NCBI RefSeq assembly: GCF_011745365.1
Contig: NW_024468914.1
Coordinates: 3,560,228 to 3,624,227 of the forward strand
Source: Cryphonectria parasitica EP155
Lineage: Eukaryota; Ascomycota; Sordariomycetes; Diaporthales; Cryphonectriaceae
DNA: 64,000 nt
Reading direction: 5' to 3'
Positions 41,621 to 53,221 of this stretch are shown here, piece by piece; the stretch's first letter is position 1, and every line of letters starts with the position of its first letter. The notes below the pieces were generated by a model that had not been told where the DNA came from, ran no database searches, and saw nothing but the letters and a program-made list of their open reading frames with translations. The translations under genes were made by a program, and so were the position numbers.

Positions 41621-42813
41621 AGGATTGGACTTACGTCGCGATAAATGGTTCCGTCTTCCTGGCTTGGGAAATACATAAATAGTATGTTATTCATAGTTTC
41701 AGGCACTGAAGTATGGTGCCATGATTCTAACCATATGTCAAGCGCTCTCTGCTAAATGGCCAAAATATCGATGATTGGTCTTTATCCTGTACAACCGTGC
41801 CACCCCTTTTAAGCACTGCAGTACTCAGTATAGGCCCCATTTCAATAGCGCCACAGAGAATTGGATTGTGTATTCTTGATTGGAGAGCAGCTTTTGCGCA
41901 TTTCCTTGTGTCATGCGTCACGTATGGCCGGGTCGGACCGTTCCCTGCTGGCATCTTGAACTGCCACAGCCAATTACCTCGAGGCTTCCACCTGTGAATC
42001 CCAAAGGACTGGTACAATGTGACACAATTGTTTACCTTGCACTCGAGGTGTCTCTTGTTACTTTGCACTAAGACGACTTTACGTGCCAATGGCAGGTGGC
42101 CCTCATACATCAAGTTCCCCCTCCTCAGAGACCAGACAGGCGCGTGCGGGCTGTTTATCAAGTTTGGTTGTCGACATATTCCCAAACACATGCGGTGGTT
42201 TCCAAGTTGGCATACGACAATATTAGTCTGTCTTTGTCATTCCGTTCTCTTCTTCCTTTATCTCCCCACCGTTTTGAGAGACAAGGAACAGAAAGCTTAT
42301 CACAATATAGGCATGATCTGCATCAAGGATGTTGTTCTTGGCTTTTGGCAACATTGTGAATAAATCAATGCGACTCCGGAAGTGATAGGCCCCGTACGTT
42401 CTTTACCACCTTCGCCATGAGGACTGACAGGTCTGTTTCACCAAACATTACCTTCTCCAGCAGCTTTCTCCTCTCCTTTTCGCAAGACTGAACCAGGAAA
42501 CTCATCAGATGCTGGACGTTGTCAAGGTTACAACGAGATACACCTCGTGCATACGACATTCCTCTTACAGAATAGCACGAACTGTGCAAGGTTCCGGTTA
42601 CGCTGCGGACTTCCATTACCGGATTAGTCCACAGATCAAATTAAATGATCCACATCATTGCGCTGGGAATGGCGAAATCAGTGAGATGTGAGAGAGAGCA
42701 CAACATTGAAAAGGGCACCAGGGGGACGCGTCCCCCAGGCGGATTACCAGACTTGAGGTTCTTGACGTGTCGTTCGTTCAACTCTATTCATCTGCAGAAT
42801 CCTCTTCCGCAAG
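41621..42813. other. Intergenic region
   Basis: About 1.2 kb between the P450 stop and the sedolisin start, both on the plus strand. I see no supportable gene; it should hold the protease promoter. Confidence 0.4.
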
Positions 42814-44984
42814 ATGCACGTCTCCGCGCTGAGTATCGTTGCCGCCCTGGCGGGCACAGCCGTCGGGCTGGCTGTGCCTCACACCCACGCCGTGCATGAG
42901 CGCCGCCGTCTGCCTCATCCGCGCATCAACAAGCGCATGTCGTCTGACGCGGTCCTGCCCATGCGCGTCGGGCTCAAGGCCAATTCTGCCGCCCTCCAGT
43001 CTGCCGAGGAGTGGCTGATGGAGGTCTCGCACCCGGCCTCGCCCAAGTACGGACAGCACTGGACTTCGGACGAGGTGATTGAGGCTTTCAGCCCCTCGAG
43101 CGAGACGGTAGACACTGTCGCCGCTTGGCTTGCTGAGTCTGGAATTGGAAAGGAGAGGATCACGCACAGCGACAACAAAGCGTGGTTTGCTTTCGAGGCG
43201 ACGGTGGAGGAGGCCGAGAAGCTGCTGCATACCGAGTACTTCCACGACGGTATTGAGGAGGACCGTGGCTCTATGGTTGGATGCAATGAGTACCATCTGC
43301 CTAAGCACATTCAGGAGCACGTGGACTATGTGACGCCAGGTGTGAAGGGAACCATGATGGACCTGCACCCTACGAGCCAGTGGAAGCGGAATGCGCAGCG
43401 AAAGAGGAGCTCGGACACTCATCAGGGCAGCAAGCTCATGCCACAGGACGAAAAGTTCAGAACTGTGTCTCGTGCTCTGGCTGAGAATTTCACTTTGGCT
43501 ACTTGCGACGAGTATATTACTCCTGAGTGCATTCGAGCCCTGTACAACTTCTCAGCGCCCAACCCCAACGCGACAGTTTCGTCCAACAACTCGCTGGGTA
43601 TCTTCGAGGAGGGTGACTTCTACAACCAGGATGACTTCGACGAGTTTTTCACGACATTCACGCCGTATATACCGAACGGCACACACCCGATTCCGAACTT
43701 TATCGATGGTGCTGTGGCCCCTATCAAGGTTCAAGCTCTTGCTGGCGGTGAAAGCGACCTCGACTTTGAGCTGGCGTATCCCATGTGGGTCTTTGCTTTG
43801 GCTCTCGTTACGACTTCTACCCAGAAAATACTAATTCTGTGCGTTTCATTAGCATTTACCCCCAGACAACAACATTATACCAGACGGACGATCTCTACTA
43901 TGCTGAAGGTGGTTCCTACGGCATTTTCAACACCTTCCTTGATGCGCTTGATGGCAGCTATTGCAACTACTCTGCCTACGGCGAGACGGGCGACGACCCA
44001 ACGCTCGACCCAGTCTACCCAGATCCTCACCCTGGTGGCTACAAGGGCGACCTGATGTGCGGAGTCTACCAGCCCACTAACGTCATCACCATCTCCTACG
44101 GTGTATACGAGAATGATCTGCCATACTACTACCAGGAGCGCCAGTGCAACGAGTTCCTCAAGCTTGGCCTTCAGGGCGTGTCCATCTTCGTGGCCAGTGG
44201 TGACACTGGTGTGGGCGGTTATCCTGACGGCACGTATGGCGATGGGCCTTACTACGGCTGCCTCCGAGACGACGACGTCTTTGCACCGACGCAGCCCAAC
44301 AGCTGTCCCTGGCTGACAAACGTTGGCGCTACCGAGGTGTTCCCTGGAAAGACTGTCGATGAGCCCGAGAGCGCCGTCTTGGATCTGTCGGCCTCCTTCA
44401 ACTACAGCAGCAGCGGTGTAAGTATTGATCAAGGGGGTCATGTCATTGATAACGATTTGATTTGATGTGTTCCCACCCCAGCTGACTCATGTCAAATAAT
44501 TAAGGGCTTTTCCAACATCTTTGGCATCCCCAGCTACCAGGCAGATGCCGTCGCCACCTACTTTGCCGACCACAACCCGCCCTACCCGTATTACTACGAC
44601 GGTAACTACCTCAATGCCACCAACGGCGGGCTGTACAACCGCAACGGACGAGGCATCCCAGATGTGGCTGCAAATGGCCTCAACATCGCCCTCTACGTGG
44701 GTGGTGAGTTCGGGCTCGAGGGAGGCACCTCGGCCTCGAGTCCCATCTTTGCCTCATTGGTCAATAGGATCGTGGAGGAGCGCCTCGCGGTCGGCAAGGG
44801 TCCTCTGGGCTTCATCAACCCCACTCTATACACGAACCCGCAGGTGCTGAACGATATCACCAACGGTACGAACCCAGGATGTGGCACCGATGGGTTCGAG
44901 GCTGCTACTGGGTGGGACCCCGTCACTGGACTGGGAACACCCAACTATCCTAAGATGCTTGAGCTGTTTTTGAGTCTTCCTTAG
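42814..44984 (+). CDS. Secreted sedolisin (S53 serine-carboxyl peptidase, tripeptidyl-peptidase type)
   Basis: Exons 42814-43784, 43853-44417 and 44505-44984 join to 671 residues. A signal peptide (about 1-19) is followed by the inhibitory pro-domain and a catalytic domain. Catalytic Glu and Asp are seen in GGESDLDFE (E313, D317), the oxyanion Asp in VASGDTGVGG, and the nucleophile in GGTSASSP (Ser near 588). The C-terminal calcium-site region is present (NDITNGTNPGCG, ATGWDPVTGLG). Such enzymes are acid proteases that release tripeptides outside the cell. Length and motifs match intact family members. The first splice donor is GTGGGT, less usual, but it gives AYPIIYPQTTTLYQ, the expected reading. 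It is probably a nutrition or host-degradation gene independent of the cluster. Confidence 0.93.
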
Positions 44985-45126
44985 AGGGACATGCTTGGCG
45001 CTAAAAGAGCTAGGAAGAATAGTTAATGTACTATTGCGAGCTTCAAGGTCGACCTAAGTCTTAGCTGGCCGTTTACAGACGAAAGCTAGAAAAGAAATAG
45101 ACATAATTCATGTATAGTGCCATCAC

Positions 45127-45759
45127 ATGGGAAATGACAGTTCTATCACGTCAACAAAAATCACAAGACAGCAGGACCGAACCGTCCGGTACGCATATAG
45201 AATGAACGAGCCCTCTCTACACAAATTGATGAACTTAACTATATCGATAGCAACAATTGACGGTTTTGAATCTCGAGCACACATCCCCATACATCTAGTT
45301 TGCTCGATACCCCTGGCTATTACAATGCTGCGGCTACTTCGAAAGACTTCGAAATCCCTCATCAGCGCCGCTCTGAGCGTAAAGGAGTACATCGTGGACG
45401 TATCTGAAGCTGCGGCTGCTTTCATCTCAGTCGATGCTGAGCTCTCTACGGACCAAGACGCGCGCAACAAGCCAACAAACCTCGGTGCTCGCAGAGCTAG
45501 GCGTCCTGCAGCGCCATCCGGCTCGCCCGAGCCCCTCGCAGAATTGCCCATAAATGGAGGCCCACCTTCGGGTGCGCCGCCGTTCCCAAGCTACGACGAC
45601 CCGTTAGGACGGCTCGACCACCCGTTCTGGAAGGGAGATCACCCCTTACTTAGGTCCGACCATCCTTTCTGGGACGGCGAGCCTCCGGAGAGCGTTGGGT
45701 GCGGTATTCACCGGCTTGTCAATGTTCCACCGGCTCCTATTCACCGTCTCCTACCATAG
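45127..45759 (+). CDS. Hypothetical small protein with a 3 x 7-residue repeat
   Basis: An open frame of 210 residues starts 142 bp after the sedolisin stop. I do not recognise it. The first half is of mixed composition with an A-rich helix (VSEAAAAF); the second half is rich in Pro and Gly. Three tandem 21-bp units at 45616-45678 encode DHPFWKG, DHPLLRS and DHPFWDG. No signal peptide or membrane segment is convincing from the first ATG, and the true start might lie at a later ATG or behind an unseen intron. An overlapping frame on the other strand is shorter and lacks any pattern. Confidence 0.35.
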   Translation: MGNDSSITSTKITRQQDRTVRYAYRMNEPSLHKLMNLTISIATIDGFESRAHIPIHLVCSIPLAITMLRLLRKTSKSLISAALSVKEYIVDVSEAAAAFISVDAELSTDQDARNKPTNLGARRARRPAAPSGSPEPLAELPINGGPPSGAPPFPSYDDPLGRLDHPFWKGDHPLLRSDHPFWDGEPPESVGCGIHRLVNVPPAPIHRLLP

Positions 45760-46691
45760 TCATTATCTGATACTGGCCGGGGAGGTCCTCGAAACAGAAC
45801 AAATTCGTCAGTAAACATGATTCCAGTGGACTCAGGCAATGAGTCAGATGCATAAGATCTCACCTGATGCCTGGAAATGGCTGAAAGCCCTTGGCGATAG
45901 GGATGATCCGGAAGACGAACAGCAACCAGACAACCAACAAGGATAGCGGCTTTCGGAAGGAGGAGGATGTATCAGCAACAGAAGTCGATCGACGAGGTAA
46001 GAATGCTGCAACATTCTTACCGAGACAAAATGACGAACTGATCAATGATGGGTAAATGAGCCTGTCACCGTAAAGGCGTAGTTAAGACGAGATATTGTAA
46101 AAACCTAAATGTCTCAGAAAAAGCATATGAGCGCATTGCACAGTTCACCCCTCTGGATAAGTAGAATGTGCAGAACCGATTTCTAAAAGGGTCTTGTATA
46201 AGGCCTGTTGATAACACACACATCTTGACGCTCTTCGAGACAGAGTCCATATGCCAAGCACTTAGCTGCGTTCAGCTGAAAACTTGACACATGCCGAAAT
46301 ATTCAGGGAACCTTTCATCTCAGCCCCTCGCGGCCCCCAAACAATTATCTCAAATTGGTGGCTTGTGTTTCCTCTTGATCGTGTGTTTCAAAGATGCACT
46401 TGCTGTACAAGAGCGGTTGACTATAGCCCTGCAGAAGATGCACATCGTCGGAGTTACCATTATGTTGCTAGCATCTGGATTTCGGGCTGAAGCCAAGACA
46501 GGTAATATCATGGTTCCTGCAGGAAGGCCTGCAGTGTGTAGTACCTCCTTAACCATGAGCAGTTATAAGGTGAGAATGTCTGCTCATTTACGACACCGGC
46601 CCTCGAAGAATGACTTGCCCATTCCGTCTTGGTTGTAAGTACGTGGTGTGTGCTGCTCTACCATTACACAACTCTCGCCGACTCCGTCTTC
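45760..46691. other. Intergenic region
   Basis: About 930 bp before the membrane-protein gene. Short frames are present but none shows a domain or credible splicing. Confidence 0.35.
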
Positions 46692-47657
46692 ATGGACTCG
46701 AAACGACCATCTGAATACGACTGCTTCCCCGAGCTCGTTCCAGAAGCAGCAGCCCACCTCAACTCAAGGGCCCCCTTCCTCCCAGATGTTAACACTAGAA
46801 CGTCGCAACAAGGACGAAGAGAAGCCCAAGATGGGGGAGGCCCCGAAGCCTTATCACGCGCTGAGGCAGAAAATCTAGCTCACAAGTTCACCGAACGAGA
46901 TCCCAAATACTTGGTTCGCTGTGATCATACACCGAAGCTCTCGTGTGTGTCACAAGGTGCAGCGCAGCTAGTGGTGCCTGACAGCGATAGCACGGCCTTT
47001 ACCCAAGAGTCGCCTCCAACGGATGACGCTCCAAAGACTGGTGCTAAGAATACACACTGCGTACCGCGAGGACTTATTCTGCCCCTCCTTGTAGTTATAT
47101 CTATAGTGGTAGCTGCAGGCATCGCTGGAGGCGTGGCTGGTGCGATCCTGTCTTCCAGGAGTCGTAGTGGAAGTGAGTCCAGACCATCGGCTGCAATGAG
47201 CAGGTTAGTATGAGTCCAAGCTGCTTGGAGGAGGAGTCATACTAATAATTGGACAAGCGCAGCAAGTTACTCGCAAATAGTTACAATAACGTCCACCACA
47301 TCTTCAAGTTCCAGCCCCGGTTCTGCAGCAGCAACAGCGCAGCCGGGCCCCAACATATCCACAATCACAGGCGGTTTCGCCTTCCAGGGATATTCAGGCG
47401 ATAACTTCAGCGGCAACGCAAGCCCCATCGTGCGTGATGAGCTGTTTACGGACTTTGCCTTCAATTGTTCCTCGTACGTGTGGATACCAAACGGGACCGA
47501 CTGCTGTGTCACGTTTTGTGCCAACAGGACAGTCAGCGGGTGGGTGGGCTGGTGGTGCTCGGAGCGACGGCAAATCAATGCGAGCAGTCTGTTCGAGAGA
47601 ATCTATATTGGGTGTGGGGATGAGGGAAAGCTTGAAGATAGCGGAAGGTGTATTTGA
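46692..47657 (+). CDS. Single-pass membrane protein with Cys-rich ectodomain, unknown function
   Basis: Exons 46692-47203 and 47258-47657 join to 303 residues; the intron has a perfect TACTAAT branch site. A polar N-terminal part of about 125 residues precedes one membrane segment (about 127-153, LILPLLVVISIVVAAGIAGG). A Ser/Thr-rich stalk follows (TITSTTSSSSSPG), then a C-terminal domain with Cys pairs and N-glycosylation sites (NCSS, NGTDCC, NRTV) and a Trp-rich stretch SGWVGWWCSE. The form is that of a type II or sensor-like surface protein; proteins of this layout are common and uncharacterised in filamentous fungi. Start ATG 46692 (MDSKRPSEYD) is preferred over an upstream in-frame start because it begins the typical acidic N-terminus. 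Confidence 0.65.
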
Positions 47658-48128
47658 TTAAAGAGAAGTTCGATTGCTGAGTCAAGCAAACTCTTGAGGC
47701 CAAACATGACTATCTTCGTCCCTGAGCACAAATGTAAGCCACGTCTACCAGACGTGTGTTACATGGGCACTCAAAGCTTCAGGAACCATGTTGCCCAGAT
47801 GACACTGTCGAGCCCATCTCTGCATTTCAAAAGCTCACCGCGGGATTCTCCGTCTAACCACCACAGATACAGTATCTGGCCATGTTGCCGAGCAATGTCC
47901 ATGGTCTTACAAAATATAGAAAGTACTTCGTATTCCTGCAGCGTGCGTGTAAAGACTAGCCACCTCGATCTCAATCCTCGAACACGGATAGAAGCAACAT
48001 GATCACCTTGTGGTCATACGAAAAGGCTGGGTGATATGCCCCGAGTGCATCTCGTCCCATTGAGCAAAGAAAGTAAACTTTCAGCTAAAGGATGATTTAT
48101 GAGTCCACCCTCAAAATTCCAGATCTTC
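47658..48128. other. Convergent intergenic stretch
   Basis: These 471 bp lie between the stops of two converging genes. No gene is seen. Confidence 0.35.
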
Positions 48129-48864
48129 TTAGAAGAAAATCTCGACCCATTGTGTGGCCTCAGGGCACATGTTTGCGACCATGTACAGTGCGTTAACGAC
48201 CCGCTTCATGGGAATATGATGGGCCAGACTATCTTCGGATACTTCTCCGCGGTGTTCCAGACGTAAGACTGCCTTGTCAAAAGCCTTGTCGACAGTATCC
48301 ATATCTGTCCAGTCGAGCTTATTTTTACCGATCCTGTTAACCTCCTTGCCCCCCTTTCGGCGGTGCATACATTGGAATCCAAACTGGAAGATTTCCGGCT
48401 CGTGGTAGTACTCCTCCTCCACATAATCAATTTGAGCGCAGCATTTCGCAGATATGTTCTTGATGAAGCGCAGCCATGTCATATGTTTGCCTCCTGGCCC
48501 ACCCGCGGCGAAGACGCGCATCATCCTGACGAAACGATACCAATTGTCCACGGCCCCGAAACTACTGGGTGAAGGAATTGTGAGCGAAAACTCGTTCTCG
48601 CCGTAGTAGATGGGTAGGGCCTCGATGCGGGTCCAGCGGCTGACGCACGTTAAGGGCGGCTGTACGAGGGTTGTCTTTGGCCGAGCATCTTCGTCGACGA
48701 GGACAAGACTGTAGACGCAGTTGCGCAACTCGGCAGGTAGTGGTATGGTTGCGTGCGTCTGAGCTTCCTATTCCACGAGAGCACCTGGAGTTAAGTAGGA
48801 ATACTAGATTCATTCGAAGAGCATTTGGTAGTCCACGAACCTTGGCTTGTATGAAGTCGTCCAT
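48129..48864 (-). CDS. Hypothetical protein with LPxELR-type N-terminal motif
   Basis: Exons 48864-48841 and 48767-48129 join to 220 residues. The junction creates MDDFIQAK followed by EAQTHATIPLPAELRNCVYSLVL. The motif LPAELRNxVYxLVL is the hallmark of a large, poorly characterised fungal group that looks like an F-box-type protein-interaction domain. The motif PPLTCVSRWTRIEALPIYYGEN also fits that group (CRQxRxExxPxYY). The remainder contains no known domain. It may act in protein binding; no function is claimed. The tiny first exon is inferred from splice signals and could be longer. Confidence 0.6.
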
Positions 48865-49925
48865 CTCGGCTCGGTGCACGATGCAAAAAGTCGCAGCGGA
48901 GAAGTTGAAGGAGTATTACTATGCTGACCTTTCGTCTTGTGGGTTTCGTCAACTGACAGTATTGTTCCCGCTGAGCAATCAGCTGCCGGATGCAGGGCGA
49001 TGTTGGTGTAGGTAAAGATTTCAAAAGAAGTCAGTGAGGGCGAGATGGTGCTGATGGTAGAGAGAATTCGGACTGAAATTTCTGGTACCATGTTCAGAAT
49101 GCGCCTTCTTCATGTCAATGGTGTTCTGAGCAGGAGGAGGAAGGTGCAAGCCTGAAGCATGGTTAGACCACCGACGAAGAATTTCCCGGGAGGACCAGGG
49201 CTGCGACCTCGTCCTGGATGACATGCCTCGCCTCGGTTCAACATAATTTGCGCCGGTCTTAAAATTTAATAACTATTATGCCTGGGAATAACGTTTCTGG
49301 TTGTTTTTCTTATTAAAAAAAAAAAGGGGGGTGGGACAAGGAAGATCTCGCGAATGCCAACATGGTGATCAGATGGGATGATATTCTCGAGGTGATGGAA
49401 ATTCCTGCCAAATTCACTCCTCAGCCTCTGTTAGTTGTTAGGGGTGGTGCTGTTCTCACAAATGCCGCGGTATTGTGCACTGCTACCCATTGAGTCTTAG
49501 GTCTAGAACGTCTCTTGGCAGCCTTGCCGCCCTATACCGTTTACAGGAAAACATAAGGAGTCGGTTAATTAGACTCCTAAATCGTTGTATGTAAACAAAC
49601 CACTCATAATGGAATCTAGCCTAATAAATGTATGCTAATTACTAATGGGCCAGTGGTCGTGGCAGCAAAGAACAATTCAGGTCTCATCGTTGGCCCTTGT
49701 CGCCAAGAACTAGGTAATATGGCTGTGACTGCACATTGTGTACTGAGGAAATCACTCCTCTCTACTGGTGTGCATAAAAGAAATCCACCAGCAGATGCTT
49801 GCACAAGTATAGCTTTGACATGCAGCTTGACTTGCTTTCTATCCTGATAACTTTCCAAAAATAAAAAATAAAAAAATAAAAAAAATTGTGAAGAACTTAT
49901 TCCTTATTACACAATCCTTATGTAA
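48865..49925. other. Intergenic region with A-rich tracts
   Basis: About 1.06 kb. It contains an A run followed by G run near 49313-49332 and an A-rich stretch near 49858-49886 just beyond the permease stop. No gene can be supported. Confidence 0.35.
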
Positions 49926-51551
49926 TTACCAAGTCCACCACCACGCTGTTACCAGCTCCTCTCTATGTCCATCTGCGGTGGTATCCGTGGTCGAACGGAT
50001 CACATGTGCCTCACGGTCCTCCCTGGCCAGCTTCTTGTTGCTAAAGAAGTACCACAGGCTCTGCAAGACAATCTCGACAATGCTTAGGCCTGTCAGCGCT
50101 AGACATGCTGTGAAGGCGTGAAGGTAGAGTGGTGCGTCTTCGGTACGGAAGACCTGGGATCCAGCGATACCTGCTGCGTTGGCAGCCATAATAATCATAC
50201 TGTAGTTGAAGCAAGACAATAACGGTCAGTACTCTCTTCAACAATAGACAAAATAAACACGGGTGCAGTTGGGTGATAATGATGCTTACGCCATAGCAAC
50301 ACTCCTCTCCTGAGGACTCTGACAGTTTGCCGACAGCCAGCCGACATTCTGGATATGCACAACCGAGTTGGTCGCCATCGAGAAAACCACAGCCGCGTAC
50401 TTCATCCCCGTCGACCAGTCCTCGGCTGTACCCTCGCGCAGACAAGAAAAGGCAATGGTGGACCACACAGCCGCGAAGAGAACAAAGGGGCCTTTTCTAC
50501 CCGTCTTGTCGCACAACCAGCCCAGCACAATAACCATAACGACGGCGATAAAGGGTCCCACGCTGGCGAGGGCGTTGGCATGGACGGTGGTATACCCGAG
50601 ACTCTTGATGACGGAGGGTCCATACGTGTTGATGGCGTTGACGGGGATGGTGGCGGTCAAGGTGATGAGCATGTGCATAAGGATACGCGGCTTTCGCAGG
50701 GTGGTGGTAATGTCATGGGCCGAGATGTGCAGGTGATTGGTGGTCTTGGCCGGGTCGTCGAGGAGCACGCGGCGTACCAGGATATAACTCTCTCGCTGGT
50801 CAAAATAGGACCAGCGGCCGAAGCTGATAAAGGGACGGCCGTCGCCAACGCGCGGCGGAAGGAAGAGGAAGAAGATGATGCCCACGCCGATAGTGATGCA
50901 GCCCTCGACAATGAACAGCCAGCGCCAGCCGGCGACGCCGTATCGGTCGCCCATGGTGAGGATTCCGGCGCCGATGAGCGAGGTGAGGGCGACGGCAAGC
51001 AGATTGCCAAGGAAAAAGATGGACACGCGCAGGCTGGTCTCGTCTCGCTTATACCAGGTGGACATGGTATACAGGGCACCAGGGATGAAGCCGGCTTCGC
51101 AGAGGCCTAGCAGGATGCGCGTGACGAGGTAGCCCGCGTAGTTGGTGATAAAGTTCTGGAAAAGGGCGACGAGGCCCCAAGCGATGATCTGGCCCGAGAG
51201 CCAGTGCTTGGGGCCAATCTTTTGCAGGAGGACGTTGGAAGGGATCTCGAGGAGCACAATGCCCAGGGAGAGGAGGGCGGTGCCGACGTTGATCTGGTTC
51301 GTGTCGACGCCCAGGTCGGTCGTGATGGTGCTCGTCAGGGCGTTGGAGATGTTGCCTCTGTCCATCTGCAGAGCGAAGAAGGCCAGTCCTAGGATGGGGA
51401 GGAGGATGAGATCGAGCTTGACCTTGATCTTGCGCTCCTCGTCCTCGCTCCAGTCTGCCGCTGTCGTCTCGTCCACATTGACCGCGGCTATTTCCTCATC
51501 GTCAGAGCCGCCTCTGTCAGGCTTCACATCATATGCCTCTTGGGACACCAT
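49926..51551 (-). CDS. MFS permease, anion:cation symporter (Dal5/allantoate-permease-like) family
   Basis: Exons 51551-50290 and 50199-49926 join to 511 residues with about 12 membrane segments. An acidic cytoplasmic N-terminus leads to the first segment (LDLILLPILGLAFFALQMDRGNISNA, where the Asp-Arg-Gly-Asn pattern is typical of the family). The loop between segments 2 and 3 reads VLLQKIGPKHW, followed by RILLGLCEAGFIPG in segment 4. LGWLCDKTGRKGP is the matching motif in the second half. Members carry organic anions such as allantoate, nicotinate, pantothenate or small peptides into the cell. It is divergent from the Zn2Cys6 regulator, which may control it. A link to the M20 ureide hydrolase 12 kb away is possible but unproven. 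Confidence 0.9.
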
Positions 51552-53221
51552 CTTTGGCGTCTTCTTTGTTTCCGGGCCTCTTGGGATGGAGAGGAGGAGA
51601 ATGATGAAGCACCACCACCAATAATCGCAACTTTAAGATGATTCAAGATGAGACAAAGACACGAATGTGCGATGAACAGTACATGTGGGATCGATGAAGA
51701 TGATCATCAAAAAGGCGGTGGGGAGCAAGGAACAAACTCTTGGGGACGGATGGCCCCTGAAAAGTGATTTGTATCTGTGAGTGCGGCGCAAGAAACATCC
51801 CATCCTATAAAAGGATAATTACATCCTCGAACCCTACCCAAGTACGTATTCTTTTCAGACGTCGGGAATATCGCCGGTCGTAAAAAAGCCACATGGGAAC
51901 AAAATTGTCAATGTGCTTGCTGAAGGTCTCTCCACATGAGCAAGATCCTTCTCACGCCATGGTGCAACGAATTTAGTTATTTTTATTTTTCAAAGACGTG
52001 ACGAATGAGACGGCTCGAAGTGCCATTATCTAGCGGTTGGCATAGAGGCTGTTCCCAACGCTTTGGGTCCCATGCGGGATGATCCCCTGACTCTGCGTCG
52101 TTAGTTGCGCTGACGTGCTTTGGCCCCGGGGTTGACGTGATCTCAGGCATGGTGCTTTCACAGGCTTGTGGTGTGGGATTTACTCTTTTGTACATTGTTC
52201 AGTAGCCGATATCCGATGATCCGAGTAAGTTGAGAAACTGCTCAGCGAGTGAAACAAGAATTCCTCGAGAGAAGACCGACTAAAGTCGACTTGAGAGAGG
52301 AGAATTGAGACTTGAGACTTGAAGAAGTAGGAGGCCAGAAGTGCTTTGGCAGTGCCGGAGAGGCAAAGTGGTCCAAAACCCCATCTCAGCCCTCTACAGG
52401 TGCTAGGCCCGCAGCCAAGGCGTCAAGACATCGGAAACACCCAATTCATGCGCTTCGGCCCGAGAAAAATATATTCCTCGTTTACTATGTAAGTGTCAAT
52501 CGACTCAACACTAAGTACTTGAGTAGGCGATGGTAACCTGTGTGAGCTACAGGAGTTTCAATAACGGTTCGCAACAGTGGCTCTTCCACGGCTCTGAACA
52601 CTGCCTAACTTGTCCATAGATCAGGGACATCATTTTTTGCAAAGTTCTTCAGCTCTACAACAAGATCACATTGTGCCAGATCTTTTCAATACTTTCCACA
52701 TCATGATAGGAATATATATCTAAATTCTATCATTATCGGACTCCGCGTTGGTAGTAAAAGTGTTCATAAGTAAACTGAAGACTCGCTTCTTGCGACGGAC
52801 GATCTCGGCTCTCGGAGGCGAGCATTCGGATTCAGCCCACTGAAACGTGGCCATCGTTCCCAGCTAAGGCATGTAGTGGGTCTGCTGCCTGTTACCAGCA
52901 TATGTGGCTTGTGGCTAGCCGTAGCCGTCGTCACCCTTTGGTTGTCGCCTCACCTGAACGGTCTCACCTAGAAGGGCCCACTTCCTATGCACCCAAGGGC
53001 CCGTCCAGTAGTAGCAGCTTTAGGCCCACCATCCACAGACAAAGAGGCTCAAGAAAGTCAACCAACCCTCCATGCTCCATGCAAGGACCACGGCAGGCCA
53101 TTGTGGAAGGCAAAAAGAGAGTCCACACACCTAGAGACGATATCCGACACGGAGATTCTCGGTCAAGGGTAGGACAGCTTATCAAGGTCGCTCGCACAGT
53201 CAGGCTCGGCTGTCAGCAGCC
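51552..53221. promoter_or_regulatory. Divergent promoter region, MFS permease / Zn2Cys6 regulator
   Basis: About 1.67 kb between two divergent starts. No supportable gene. A frame at 52902-53351 overlaps the regulator start and has no recognisable domain. Confidence 0.4.

Noticed and set aside
45123..45551. Minus-strand 142-codon frame overlapping the DHP-repeat ORF
   Set aside because: No motif or composition signal; the plus-strand frame is longer and contains an ordered repeat.
50355..51110. 251-codon plus-strand frame opposite the MFS permease
   Set aside because: Antisense shadow rich in Gly, Asp and Glu; no recognisable domain, while the minus strand encodes a clear permease.
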